Source: CAWJPY01 sp963844865 (lineage in GTDB: Bacteria; Acidobacteriota; Thermoanaerobaculia; Thermoanaerobaculales; Sulfomarinibacteraceae). From it: a DNA stretch of 64,000 nt. Position numbers and translations under genes: made by a program. The notes below the pieces were generated by a model. The model was not told the DNA's origin and did not search any database. It saw only the letters and a program-made list of their open reading frames with translations. Below are positions 21,860-31,451 of the stretch, one piece after another (within the stretch, counting starts at the first letter, position 1; each line of letters starts with the position of its first letter). The stretch lies in the NCBI GenBank assembly GCA_963844865.1, contig CAWJPY010000006.1, positions 62,001 through 126,000 of the forward strand. Reading direction: 5' to 3'.

Positions 21860-24037
21860 GTGGGCACTCTCATCTCGACGCCCCGCCGCCGCGAGCTCGG
21901 GCTGGCCACGTTGGCAGCCGGCACCGCGCTCGCGCTGTGGCTGGCCGGCTCGCTGCCGCCCTTGGAGCGGCCGGTGGCTGATCTCCTGCTCCGCCTGCCC
22001 CGGCCCGGAACAGCAGCGCCCGTCCCGGTGGCCACGGTGCTCATCGACGACGCCGCCCTCGACAGGTACGGGAAGCTCCCTTGGCCGCGTGACCGCATCG
22101 CCGAGCTGGTCCACCGCTCCTACGCAGGTGGCGCTCGCGCCGTGGTCCTGGACCTGATCCTGGCGGAACCGAGCGACGAGGCCTCGGACCAGGCCCTGGA
22201 GGCCGCCATCGCCGAGGGACCGACGGTGCTGGCCGCGGTGCTGCTCCCCGACGGTGGCTGGCTGCTGCCGCTGGCGCGTTTCGGTGGGTTGCACCGAGCC
22301 GCCCACGCCCACGCCGAGATCGCATCTGATGGGGTGGTGCGGAAGGTGAGCGCCACCAAGCAGGCTGACGGCCTGGTGCTGCCGGCGCTCGGGGTCGCCG
22401 CGGCGCGGGCGCTCGGATGGGACCATCCCCTCGCTCCGGGTGAGATGCTGCGACCCGGCTTCTCCCGTTCCCCCGCAACGCTCCACAGCGTGAGCGCGAC
22501 GGCGCTCCTCCAGGGCACGGCGCCGCCGGACTGGGCCGCTGGCCGCGCGGTGCTGCTGGGCGTCTCCGCTGCTGGCGCCGGCGACCAGTTCCTCCTTCCC
22601 GTGGGCACCCGCGATCGTCCGGTGCCCGGGGTGCTCATGCACGCCGCCGTCACCGCCTCGCTCCTCACCGGCGATCTCCTGCGCTCCCCGGGCCCCGGTG
22701 TCGTCGTCACCCTGATCTTCCTCGTGGCCCTCGGGGTGCAGTGGGCCCGCACCCGGGCCGGCCGTCTCACGCTCACCCTGCCCGCGAGCACGGCTGGCGT
22801 CCTCGCGGCGGCGGCGGTGCTCGCCCTGTGGATCGGCAGAGTGCAGCTGCCCGTCGTCGCTCTGGTCGTCGCGGCAGCGGCTTCCATCATGCTCCGCGAA
22901 GCGGCGGAGTCGCGGGACGCGCAGCGCGAGACCGGCACCATCCTCGCCTCCCTGCTCGCACAGCAGCAGGAGGCCGGGCCCGGCAGGCTGCCCCACGGCG
23001 TACACGGCCGGCTGCAGCTGGTGCAACGTCTCCAAGACGAGCTCGCCAGGGACCGCGACCTGCGGCGCCGCCTCCTGGAAGGTCTCGAGGAGGGCGTCGT
23101 GCTGTGGGACCACCAGGGACGAACCCTGCTCGGCAACGCCGCCACGACCCGCCTGTGGGGAGGGGACCCCACGCTGGCGGAGGTCATGGCGGCCGCCGGC
23201 GCCGCGGCGGCGACCTCGGAGCAGCCCACCGAGGTGGAGCGGGGAGGACGGTTTCTGCGCCTCGAGGTGCGGGCGGTCAAGGGCGGGTCCCTCGGCCTGC
23301 TGCGCGACGTCAGCGTAGAGCGAGAGCTCGAGCGTCGCCGCCGGGAGACGCAGCGCCTGGTGTCCCACGAGCTCAAGACGCCGCTGGCGTCCATCGCCGG
23401 CTTCGGTTCGATGCTGCAGCGATACGCACTGTCCGAGGAGGAGCTGCGCCGGGTGGCCGGCCTGATCCAGGGAGAGGCGGACCGGCTCGGCGCCATGGTG
23501 CGCACCTACCTGGAGCTGGAGCGACTGGGCGCCGGCCAGCTCGAAGCCGAACGCAGCATCGTGGACCTGGCCGAGCTGGTTCGGTCGCGCTGTGCCGTGC
23601 TCACCCCGCTGGCCGCCGAGCGCGACCAGCGGATCGCGATCGACGCCACCGGGCCCGCCCACGTCCACGGGGCCCCGGCGCTCCTGGAGCAGGTCGTGGA
23701 CAACCTCATCGGCAACGCCCTCAAGTACTCTCCCGAGGGGGGAGTGGTGGCGGTGGGCGTGGAAGGCGGACCGGCGGCGACGCTGGAGGTCCGCGACCAG
23801 GGCCCCGGCATCCCCAGCGATGCGCTCCCCCACCTCTTCGAGCGTTTCTATCGTGTGCCGGGAGCGACCGCACGGGGCTCCGGCCTGGGCCTGGCGGTGG
23901 TCAAGGAGGTGGTGGACTGGCACGGTGGAGCTATCGAGGTGCAGAGTGAAGAAGGTCGAGGCTCCACCTTCGTCGTCCGCTTTCCCCAGGCGATGAAAGG
24001 GAGGCAGGTCCATGGGACCGCGGATCCTGGTAGCTGA
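21860..24037 (+). CDS. CHASE2-domain sensor histidine kinase
   Basis: 725 residues. The N-terminal part (about 45-260) matches a CHASE2-type extracellular sensor: VATVLIDDAALDRYGKLPWPRD at the start, LLGVSAAGAGDQF later. Two or three transmembrane helices follow at about 275-345, then a PAS-like segment. HisKA has the phosphoacceptor in SHELKTPLA (His503), and the HATPase has NLIGNALKYS, DQGPGIP and GSGLGLAVV. All catalytic boxes are intact. The 3' end overlaps the sigma-54 response regulator by 26 nt, so the two form a cognate pair. Signal unknown. Confidence 0.92.
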   Translation: MGTLISTPRRRELGLATLAAGTALALWLAGSLPPLERPVADLLLRLPRPGTAAPVPVATVLIDDAALDRYGKLPWPRDRIAELVHRSYAGGARAVVLDLILAEPSDEASDQALEAAIAEGPTVLAAVLLPDGGWLLPLARFGGLHRAAHAHAEIASDGVVRKVSATKQADGLVLPALGVAAARALGWDHPLAPGEMLRPGFSRSPATLHSVSATALLQGTAPPDWAAGRAVLLGVSAAGAGDQFLLPVGTRDRPVPGVLMHAAVTASLLTGDLLRSPGPGVVVTLIFLVALGVQWARTRAGRLTLTLPASTAGVLAAAAVLALWIGRVQLPVVALVVAAAASIMLREAAESRDAQRETGTILASLLAQQQEAGPGRLPHGVHGRLQLVQRLQDELARDRDLRRRLLEGLEEGVVLWDHQGRTLLGNAATTRLWGGDPTLAEVMAAAGAAAATSEQPTEVERGGRFLRLEVRAVKGGSLGLLRDVSVERELERRRRETQRLVSHELKTPLASIAGFGSMLQRYALSEEELRRVAGLIQGEADRLGAMVRTYLELERLGAGQLEAERSIVDLAELVRSRCAVLTPLAAERDQRIAIDATGPAHVHGAPALLEQVVDNLIGNALKYSPEGGVVAVGVEGGPAATLEVRDQGPGIPSDALPHLFERFYRVPGATARGSGLGLAVVKEVVDWHGGAIEVQSEEGRGSTFVVRFPQAMKGRQVHGTADPGS

Positions 24038-25376
24038 TGACGACCCGGCGCTGCTGGAGCTGATGGCGCTGACCCTCCGCAAGGAGGGCATGGAGGTGGT
24101 CACCGCGGCCACGGCCGGGGAGCTCCTCGCCCGCCTGTCCGACGGACCGTTTCACCTGGTGATCTCCGACATCTACCTCGGCGATGCGACGGCTATCGAT
24201 CTCCTCGATGACATCCACGGCGCCCTCCCGGAGACACCGGTCATCCTCGTGACAGCCCAGGGCACGGTGGAGACGGTCGCCGCCGCCACCGCCGCCCGGG
24301 TCTTCGACTACCTGGCAAAGCCTTTCGCCCTCGACGCGTTCGTGGGACGGGTGCAGGCAGCCCTCCACCCGCCGCGCACGGATACGGGGAAGGCCCCCGA
24401 GGGCCCGGAGTCCATGATCGTGGGCAACCATCCCGCCATCGTGGAGATCTACAAGGCCGTGGCCAGGGTGGCGCCCCTGGTCGTCCCGGTGCTGGTACGC
24501 GGTGAGACCGGCACCGGCAAGGAGCTCGTGGCTCGGGCGCTGCACCGCTACGGCGCAGCCCCAGAAGGCCCCTTCGTGGCGTTGAACTGCGGGGCCATCC
24601 CCGACACTTTGCTCGAGAGCGAGCTCTTCGGTCATCGCCGGGGGGCCTTCACGGGCGCCGACCGCGATCACCGCGGCGCCATCGAGGAGGCGGCGGGCGG
24701 CACCCTGCTCCTGGACGAGGTGGGAGAGCTCCCACCGCTGCTCCAGGTCAAGCTGCTGCGCTTCCTCCAGGAGAGCGAGGTGAGGCCGCTCGGATCGAAT
24801 GCGGCTTTCCACGTCACCACCAGGGTGGTGGCCGCCACCAATCGCGACCTTCGCCGCGCGGCGGTCGACGGCGTCATCCGGGAGGACTTCTACTATCGCC
24901 TAGCCGCCTACGAGATCGTGATCCCGCCGCTCAGGCAGAGGGTCAGCGACATTCCACTGCTGGTGGATCACTTCTGGCGCCGCCTGCAGGAGGACCTGGG
25001 CGAGCCCCGCCTGGCAGGACCGTCACCGGCCACGCTGGACGTGCTCCAGGGGTACGCCTGGCCGGGTAACGTGCGCGAGCTCGAGAACCTCCTCCAGCGG
25101 GCGGCCGTGGATCTCGGCTCGCTCTCCGACGCCGCCGCGGTGCGGAGGCTCCTGCAGGTGGTGGGGGAGCCGGAGGCTCCGGCGGCCGCGGTGGAGCCCG
25201 GCATCGGCGACGATCTCACCTTGGAGGAGCTGGAGCAGCGACACATCGAGGCGGTGCTCAGACGGACCGGCGGCAATCGCACCCGCGCCGCCCAGATCCT
25301 CGGGATCGAACGGAAGTCCCTGTATCGGAAGGCCAGGCGTCTCGGCATCGATCTCGACCCCGAGCAAAGTGCATAG
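24012..25376 (+). CDS. Sigma-54-dependent response regulator (NtrC family)
   Basis: 454 residues. Receiver domain with acidic pair DDD at 9-11, phosphoacceptor Asp53 and Lys103. The AAA+ domain has Walker A GETGTGKE (164-171) and the sigma-54 contact motif GAFTGA (211-216). A C-terminal Fis-type helix-turn-helix ends the protein (GNRTRAAQILGIERKSLYRK). It should activate sigma-54 promoters when phosphorylated by the adjacent CHASE2 kinase. Gene overlap indicates co-translation. Targets cannot be deduced; I saw no clear -24/-12 element in the window. Confidence 0.95.
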   Translation: MGPRILVADDDPALLELMALTLRKEGMEVVTAATAGELLARLSDGPFHLVISDIYLGDATAIDLLDDIHGALPETPVILVTAQGTVETVAAATAARVFDYLAKPFALDAFVGRVQAALHPPRTDTGKAPEGPESMIVGNHPAIVEIYKAVARVAPLVVPVLVRGETGTGKELVARALHRYGAAPEGPFVALNCGAIPDTLLESELFGHRRGAFTGADRDHRGAIEEAAGGTLLLDEVGELPPLLQVKLLRFLQESEVRPLGSNAAFHVTTRVVAATNRDLRRAAVDGVIREDFYYRLAAYEIVIPPLRQRVSDIPLLVDHFWRRLQEDLGEPRLAGPSPATLDVLQGYAWPGNVRELENLLQRAAVDLGSLSDAAAVRRLLQVVGEPEAPAAAVEPGIGDDLTLEELEQRHIEAVLRRTGGNRTRAAQILGIERKSLYRKARRLGIDLDPEQSA

Positions 25377-25397
25377 CCACTGTCACACCAGGGTAAA

Positions 25398-26393
25398 ATG
25401 GTCCGGACGACGGATGCAGCTCGCGCGCTGCCCCGCAAGGAGGGCACCACGTCCGGATCGCCACGGCCCGCCACTCTCGTCGCCACCACCGGAGGCGTGC
25501 TGGTGGCCGCTGCGGTCGGAGCCCCGGTGGTCGGCAGGTGGTTGGGCTTCGCCCCGCCGGAACCGCCGCCACCCGGTCGCATGGTGTCCATCGGCCGCAA
25601 TCTCGAGCTCAACGTGTTCGACCAGGGATCGGGGCCGCCGGTCGTGCTGGTCCACGGGCTCCCCGGCAGTGCCTACGACTGGGGGGCGTTGCCGCTGCGA
25701 CTGAACGCGGCCGGCTTCCGGGTCATCCGCTTCGACCGCCTCGGCTACGGCCACTCCAGCCGCCGGCCGGCAGGCGCCCACTTCGGCATGTTCGACAACG
25801 CCCGCGATCTCCTCGCGCTCCTGGATGCCCTCGAGCTGGAGCGGGCCGTGCTCGTCGGCTGGTCCTACGGTGGCGGAATCGCACAGCTCACGGCGCTGAC
25901 CGCTCCGCACCGGGTGGCGCGCCTGGTGCTCGTGGCCACGGTGGGCCCCGCATGGGCGGGCCCTGCCGAGTCGCCGGGGGCGGCGGTGGCTGGGAATCGC
26001 CTCCTCCAGCGCTGGATCCTGCACTCGGGTCTCGCCCGCATGCTCGCGGCGCGGGAGGCGTCAGCCGCGTTCGCCCCGCACGCCGTCCCCCCGGGCTGGC
26101 TGGAGCGCACCCTGGCGCTCCTCGCCCTCCCGGGAGCGCTCCACACCTGGTGGTCGGAAGGTCACGAGTACAGCGCCGAGGATCTCGACCCCAGCTTCCC
26201 GCTGCCTCCCCTGCTCGCCCTGCACGGGACCGCTGATCGGCTCGTGGCTCACAGCGTCGCCCGGGACCTGACCCGCCGGATCCAGGAAGCCCGGCTCGTC
26301 TCCATCGCGGGCGGCGGCCACATGCTGCCCGTGACCCACGCCGACCGCATCTCCGACGAGGTGCGCCGGTTCCTGGGCCCGCACCTCGCGTAA
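25398..26393 (+). CDS. Alpha/beta hydrolase
   Basis: 331 residues. N-terminal hydrophobic segment (ATTGGVLVAAAVGAPVVG), probably a signal anchor. Oxyanion segment VLVHGLPGSAYDW, nucleophile elbow GWSYGG, late Asp near LHGTADRLV and catalytic His in GGGHMLPVTH. All triad members are therefore present. Substrate unknown. The ATG at 25398 overlaps a TAAAAT hexamer, so the real start is uncertain and may be further downstream. It sits 21 nt after the response regulator. Confidence 0.85.
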   Translation: MVRTTDAARALPRKEGTTSGSPRPATLVATTGGVLVAAAVGAPVVGRWLGFAPPEPPPPGRMVSIGRNLELNVFDQGSGPPVVLVHGLPGSAYDWGALPLRLNAAGFRVIRFDRLGYGHSSRRPAGAHFGMFDNARDLLALLDALELERAVLVGWSYGGGIAQLTALTAPHRVARLVLVATVGPAWAGPAESPGAAVAGNRLLQRWILHSGLARMLAAREASAAFAPHAVPPGWLERTLALLALPGALHTWWSEGHEYSAEDLDPSFPLPPLLALHGTADRLVAHSVARDLTRRIQEARLVSIAGGGHMLPVTHADRISDEVRRFLGPHLA

Positions 26394-26485
26394 CGCGCAA
26401 GGCCACCTGGCGTTCGCTGGCATAATCGACGGCTCCTGCACGTTGTGGTCCGAGAACGTCGCTCGAATGGGGAGTGGCTCCTCAC

Positions 26486-28426
26486 ATGGCCATCGCAGAA
26501 TCAGACCTGTTAGAGCATGCGGCCAAGCCCCATCCCGTGGCGCGCGCCGCGGCCCGAGCCCACGCCGCCCTCCTCGCCCAGCAGCTCCCGGAGGGATGCT
26601 GGTCCTACCCCCTCGAGGCGGACTGCACCATCCCTGCCGAGTACGTCCTGCTCCTGCACTTCGAGGGCGACGAGCGGCCCGAGCTGGAGAAACGCATCGG
26701 CTCCTATCTGCGGGCGCGCCAGGGGGAGCACGGCGGCTGGCCCCTGTACGACGGCGGCGGGTTCGACCTGAGCTGCACCGTCAAGGTCTACTATGCGCTC
26801 AAGCTGATCGGTGACGATCCGCAGGCCGAGCACATGCGCCGGGCGCGGCGCGCGGTCCTGGCCGCCGGGGGAGCGGCCCGTGCCAACGTCTTCACCCGGA
26901 TCACCCTGGCCCTCTTCGAGCAGGTGCCGTGGCGGGCCGTGCCATTCATGCCACCCGAGCTCATGCTCCTGCCACCCTGGTTCCCTTTCCACCTGTCCAA
27001 GGTCTCGTACTGGTCGCGGACCGTCATCGTACCCCTGCTGGTGCTCTATGCCCACAAGCCGGCGGCCGCGAACCCGCGCCGGGTGGACGTGCAGGAGCTC
27101 TTCACCATTTCGCCGGAGCGCGAGCGTCACTACTTCCCGGTGCGGTCGAAGCTCAACCGGGTGATCCTCGCCGCCGAACGGGTGGGACGCCGGCTCGAGT
27201 GGATGATCCCCCGCCGCCTGCGACGCCGGGCACTCGCCCGCGCCACGGAGTGGATGTCCGAGCGTTGCCGCGGCGAAGGCGGGCTCGGTGCCATCTTCCC
27301 CGCCATGGTCAATGCCTATCTGGCCCTCCAGCTCGAGGGCCACGGCAGGGACCACCCACTGGTGACCACCCAGCGCCGCGCCATCGACGATCTCATCGTC
27401 GACGACGGCGAAGAGGCATGGGTCCAGCCCTGCGTGTCCCCGGTGTGGGACACGGGCCTGGCCTGCCTGGCTCTGCTGGAGAGCGCCGACGGAGGAAACC
27501 AGGCCCGGCGCCCGTTGCGGCGCGCCCTGGAGTGGCTCCGCGTCCGACAGCTCGTGGACGATCCCGGTGACTGGCGCTGGAACCATCCGGACCTCGCGGG
27601 CGGTGGCTGGGCCTTCCAGTTCGAGAACGCGTACTACCCGGACCTGGACGACACCGCGGTGGTAGCGTGGGCCATGCAGTCGTTCGACCCCGGGCACTTC
27701 GCGGAGTCGGTCCACCTCGGCGCCGATTGGATCCGGGGCATGCAGTCGGCAAACGGCGGCTTCGCGGCCTTCGACTCCGACAACACGCACACCTGCCTCA
27801 ACGAGATCCCCTTCGCCGACCACGACGCCCTCCTGGACCCGCCCACCAGCGACGTGTCCGCGCGCTGCGTCACGCTCCTCGGCCTCCTCGACCGGAGCCA
27901 GGATCGGGAGGTCCTGCAGCGAGCGCTGGCGTTCCTCCGGGACGAGCAAGAGGCCAACGGCTCATGGTTCGGACGATGGGGCTCCAACTACATCTACGGG
28001 ACCTGGTCCGCGCTCATCGCTCTGGCCCAGGCCGGGGGCCCGGAGGATGAGGAGCGGATCCAGCGAGGCGCAGATTGGCTGGTCTCCGTGCAGCACGCCG
28101 ACGGCGGCTGGGGCGAGCACAACGACAGCTACTTCGACCCGGACCACAGCCCCGCGGAGGATGAGAGCACGCCCTACCAGACCGCGTGGGCGTTGTTGGG
28201 ACTGATGGCGGCAGGGCGGGCCCATTCCGCGCCGGTGCGGCGTGGCGTTCGCTACCTCCTGCGCACCCAGGGTGACGACGGCCTCTGGCACCACCCTTCG
28301 TTCACCGCACCGGGCTTCCCCCGTGTCTTCTACCTCAGGTACCACGGCTACTGCGCCTACTTCCCACTGTGGGCACTGGCTCGTTTCAACAACCTCGCCG
28401 CCGATCACCACCAGGGCACCGCCTGA
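26486..28426 (+). CDS. shc: Squalene-hopene cyclase
   Basis: 646 residues. It cyclises squalene to hopene/hopanol at the membrane. The catalytic acid motif is DLDD (386-389) in the YYPDLDDTAVV context. Several QW repeats are seen (QSANGGF, QHADGGWG, QGDDGLW, QEANGSWFGRWG). Length is normal for the family. Start: ATG at 26486 with GGGGAG 11 nt upstream; an in-frame GTG at 26474 is the alternative. A TGGCATAAT box at 26418-26426 may be the promoter. First gene of the hopanoid-mevalonate cluster. Confidence 0.95.
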   Translation: MAIAESDLLEHAAKPHPVARAAARAHAALLAQQLPEGCWSYPLEADCTIPAEYVLLLHFEGDERPELEKRIGSYLRARQGEHGGWPLYDGGGFDLSCTVKVYYALKLIGDDPQAEHMRRARRAVLAAGGAARANVFTRITLALFEQVPWRAVPFMPPELMLLPPWFPFHLSKVSYWSRTVIVPLLVLYAHKPAAANPRRVDVQELFTISPERERHYFPVRSKLNRVILAAERVGRRLEWMIPRRLRRRALARATEWMSERCRGEGGLGAIFPAMVNAYLALQLEGHGRDHPLVTTQRRAIDDLIVDDGEEAWVQPCVSPVWDTGLACLALLESADGGNQARRPLRRALEWLRVRQLVDDPGDWRWNHPDLAGGGWAFQFENAYYPDLDDTAVVAWAMQSFDPGHFAESVHLGADWIRGMQSANGGFAAFDSDNTHTCLNEIPFADHDALLDPPTSDVSARCVTLLGLLDRSQDREVLQRALAFLRDEQEANGSWFGRWGSNYIYGTWSALIALAQAGGPEDEERIQRGADWLVSVQHADGGWGEHNDSYFDPDHSPAEDESTPYQTAWALLGLMAAGRAHSAPVRRGVRYLLRTQGDDGLWHHPSFTAPGFPRVFYLRYHGYCAYFPLWALARFNNLAADHHQGTA

Positions 28427-28447
28427 TCCCGGCGCGGGAGGGCAGAC

Positions 28448-29173
28448 ATGCTCGGCATCGTCACCGCCCTGCCCGTGGAGCGCGGCTGGCTCGGCGTCAT
28501 CGACGGCCGTCTGGGTCCGGCGGTGGAGGTTTGCGGCGCCGGCAGCCGCCGTGCCCGTGAAGCCGCCCATCGGCTCCTCGCCGGAGGCGCCACGGCCCTG
28601 GCGAGCTGGGGCACCGCAGCCGGCCTCCAGGCCGCCCTCGGCGCCGGCACCGTGGTCCTGCCGCGACAGGTCCTCTGCAGTGGGAGCGAGATCTACGAGG
28701 TCGACCACGACTGGCAGCGCAGGTTGTTGGATCGTCTGGACGAGCACGTCACGGTGAGCACCGGGCCCCTGGTCCACGCTTCCCTCCTGCTGGAGACCGT
28801 GGCCGCCAAGACGGATCTCGGGGCAAGGACAGGGGCGGTGGCAGCCGACATGGAGAGCTCGGCCGTGGCGGCGGCGGCGGCCGCCGCCGGCCTGCCGTTC
28901 CTGGTGGTGCGCGTGGTGCTCGACGACGTCGCCTCGGCGCTGCCCACGTCCGTAACTCGCGCCCTGGACAGCGCGGGCCGACTGCGGCCCGCCGGAATGT
29001 GGCGCGACCTCCTCACGCACCCCGAGGAGTGGAGGCTCCTCCTGGAGCTGGCGCGCTCCTACCGCCGCGCGCGGAGGGCCATGCGCGAGCTCTGGCGGCG
29101 AGCCGGTCCCGACCTGGCGCTCGGTGAGGTTCCCCACATCGCGACAGACGCCGCCGGTTCGGCTAGTCTGTGA
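28448..29173 (+). CDS. hpnG: HpnG, hopanoid-associated nucleosidase/phosphorylase
   Basis: 241 residues of the purine nucleoside phosphorylase superfamily. There is an N-terminal GIVTALPVERG and a VAADMESSAVA segment that carries the family's base/ribose-contacting Glu. HpnG removes adenine from adenosylhopane on the way to ribosylhopane and bacteriohopanetetrol. It lies 21 nt after shc and has GGGAGGG before the ATG. Assignment rests on motif and neighbourhood (shc, hpnH, hpnB). Confidence 0.88.
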   Translation: MLGIVTALPVERGWLGVIDGRLGPAVEVCGAGSRRAREAAHRLLAGGATALASWGTAAGLQAALGAGTVVLPRQVLCSGSEIYEVDHDWQRRLLDRLDEHVTVSTGPLVHASLLLETVAAKTDLGARTGAVAADMESSAVAAAAAAAGLPFLVVRVVLDDVASALPTSVTRALDSAGRLRPAGMWRDLLTHPEEWRLLLELARSYRRARRAMRELWRRAGPDLALGEVPHIATDAAGSASL

Positions 29174-29191
29174 GCTCTTGGAGTCAAAACC

Positions 29192-30169
29192 GTGCAGGCC
29201 ACCGCCGTCGCTCACCCCAACATCGCCCTCGTCAAGTACTGGGGCAAGCTGGACGCTGACCTCAACCTGCCCGCCATGGGATCGCTGTCCGTCACCCTCG
29301 ACACCCTCACGACCACCACGCGCGTGCGGTTCGACGGGGACCTCGACGAGGATCGCTTCGCGCTCGACGGGAAGCTCGACCGCCGCGGCCAGGGGCGGGT
29401 GACACGCTGCCTCGACCTGGTTCGGGAGCGCGCCGGAGTCTCCTGGAGGGCCGAGGTGTCGAGCAGCAACAGCTTCCCAACCGCCGCCGGCCTGGCATCG
29501 TCGGCGTCCGGTTTCGCCGCCCTCGTGGTGGCGGCGGATCGAGCTCTGGAGGCCCACCTCGACCCATCCACCCTCGCCGATTTCGCCCGCCGGGCCTCCG
29601 GGTCGGCGGCGCGTTCCCTGGCCGGAGGCTTCGTCGAGCTGGCCCTCGACGAGGCGGCTCGGACCACCCACGTCGTGCAGCTCGCAGCTCCCGACGCCTG
29701 GCCCCTGGAGGTGATCGTGGCGGTGACGGCGCTGGAGGAGAAGGAGGTGGGGTCGTCGGGGGGCATGGCCTCGAGCGCGGCCACCTCACCCTTCTATCCG
29801 GCGTGGGTGTCGGGCGCTGGCGACGACCTGTCCGCGGCGCGCGCCGCGGTGCTGGAGCGGGACTTTTGGGCCCTGACGGAGGTGAGCGAGCGCAGCTGTC
29901 TGAAGATGCATGCCGTGATGCTCTCGTCCTCGCCGGCGCTGCTGTACTGGAACGGAACCACCGTGGCCTGTCTGCACGTGATCCGAAAGCTCCGAGCAGA
30001 CGGCGTGCCGGTGTTCTTCACCGTTGATGCCGGTCCCCAGGTCAAGGCGGTGTGCCTGCCCGGAGCCGCCGGCCGGGTGGAGGAGGCGCTGACCGCGGTA
30101 CCGGGCGTGCTGTCCGTGCTCACGGCCGGACTGGGCGGTGGTGCCCGGGTCGCGGACGACGCGCCATGA
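29192..30169 (+). CDS. mvaD: Diphosphomevalonate decarboxylase
   Basis: 325 residues, GHMP fold. HPNIALVKYWGK at the N-terminus is diagnostic, SSNSFPTAAGLASSASGFAAL is the phosphate loop, and SERSCLKMHAVMLSS follows. It converts mevalonate diphosphate to isopentenyl diphosphate. GTG start with TTGGAG upstream. Its stop overlaps the phosphomevalonate kinase start (ATGA). Confidence 0.95.
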   Translation: MQATAVAHPNIALVKYWGKLDADLNLPAMGSLSVTLDTLTTTTRVRFDGDLDEDRFALDGKLDRRGQGRVTRCLDLVRERAGVSWRAEVSSSNSFPTAAGLASSASGFAALVVAADRALEAHLDPSTLADFARRASGSAARSLAGGFVELALDEAARTTHVVQLAAPDAWPLEVIVAVTALEEKEVGSSGGMASSAATSPFYPAWVSGAGDDLSAARAAVLERDFWALTEVSERSCLKMHAVMLSSSPALLYWNGTTVACLHVIRKLRADGVPVFFTVDAGPQVKAVCLPGAAGRVEEALTAVPGVLSVLTAGLGGGARVADDAP

Positions 30170-31230
30170 TGGTGGAGTGCTCGGCCCCCGGCAAGCTGGT
30201 GCTCGTGGGCGAGTACGCCGTCCTCTTCGGCCACCCCGCGCTGGTCATGGCCGTGGACCGGCGGGCCCGGGTCCGTCTCCACTCGTCGGAGGACGGGCAT
30301 TCGACGGTCACGGCCCCGGGCCTCCAGTCGCAGCCCCGGGAGCTGACGATCGCCGGCGACGGCTCCGCCTCGTGGCGCGACCCATCCACCCACCTCCCCC
30401 TGGTGGAGAGCCTTCTCCCCGCAGCGGGCAGGTACGGCCTGCTCGGCGCGAACCTGCTTCCCTTCGCGGCCGAGCTCGACACCCGCGCCTTCTTCGCCGA
30501 GGATGGAACGGGCCGGCACAAGCTCGGCCTCGGCTCGAGCGCGGCGCTCACCGTGGCGCTGGCGTCGGCGCTCGCGTCGTGGAGCGGCAGCCCGCCTCCC
30601 AGAGGTCGTCTCGACTGGTTGCAGGTGCTGGTGGAGCTGCATCGCGAGGCCCACGGCGGACGCGGCAGCGGCATCGACGTTGCCGCCTCCCTGTTGGGCG
30701 GCGTGGTCGAGTATCGCCTGGGAGAACGGGGCGACGTGGCGGCGGCAGAGCCCGCCGTCCTTCCCGACGAGCTGCAGATGGTGTTCGTGTGGACCGGACG
30801 CTCCGCGGACACCGGCGACTTCCTCGAGCACCTGGAGCACTGCCTGGGTCGGGACTCGGGCCGGGTCGAGGCCGCGCTCGCGCGGCTGGGGACGGTCTCC
30901 GGAGCCGCGGTCGAGGCCGTCCACCGGCGCAGTGCCAGCGCCGTCCTGGGGGCTGTGGACGCCTACTGGGACGGCTTGAACGGCCTGGAGGAGGCCGCCG
31001 GACTGCCCATCCTCTCCGCGGAGCACCGGATGGCGCGCCGGGTCGCCCTCGCGTCCGGTGCGACCTACAAGCCGAGCGGAGCGGGGGGCGGCGACCTCGG
31101 CATCGCCCTCACCGACGATCCGGATGCAGCCGCCGCCTTCGGTCGAGACATCCGAGCCGCCGGCCTCGAGATCATGGACCTGTCCCTGACCGCGACGGGC
31201 TGCCGGCTCACGTCTCCCACCGGCACCTGA
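30166..31230 (+). CDS. Phosphomevalonate kinase (GHMP type)
   Basis: 354 residues. N-terminal APGKLVLVGEYAVLFGHPAL, phosphate loop GLGSSAALTVALA, GSGIDVAASLLGG, and C-terminal KPSGAGGGDLGIA, a motif typical of phosphomevalonate kinase rather than mevalonate kinase. Start ATG at 30166 inside the mvaD stop (ATGA), so translation is coupled. It performs the second phosphorylation of the mevalonate pathway. A 221-bp non-coding gap follows before the squalene synthase gene; I see no gene in it, and no convincing promoter. Confidence 0.9.
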   Translation: MMVECSAPGKLVLVGEYAVLFGHPALVMAVDRRARVRLHSSEDGHSTVTAPGLQSQPRELTIAGDGSASWRDPSTHLPLVESLLPAAGRYGLLGANLLPFAAELDTRAFFAEDGTGRHKLGLGSSAALTVALASALASWSGSPPPRGRLDWLQVLVELHREAHGGRGSGIDVAASLLGGVVEYRLGERGDVAAAEPAVLPDELQMVFVWTGRSADTGDFLEHLEHCLGRDSGRVEAALARLGTVSGAAVEAVHRRSASAVLGAVDAYWDGLNGLEEAAGLPILSAEHRMARRVALASGATYKPSGAGGGDLGIALTDDPDAAAAFGRDIRAAGLEIMDLSLTATGCRLTSPTGT

Positions 31231-31451
31231 GGCGGACCACCATGACCAGCTTGTAGAGGAATAGTGAGAAAAGGCAGCACGTTGACCGCCAAGGGTCGTC
31301 GGTTGTGAGCCTCGGATCGTGGGACGAACGGAAGAGGCGCGGCTTCGTGGCGCGTTCAACACTGTAGAGGGACGCGGTTGGCGCGCCAGGAGTGGAAAAC
31401 GGAGGCACGATCGCTTGCCGACCTGATGATGCGGTAGCACACGGAGGACCC

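Noticed and set aside
31231..31451. Promoter (TTGACC near 31280) in the gap before the squalene synthase gene
   Set aside because: No acceptable -10 lies at the right distance; the gap is only somewhat richer in A and T, and I see no gene or clear signal in it.
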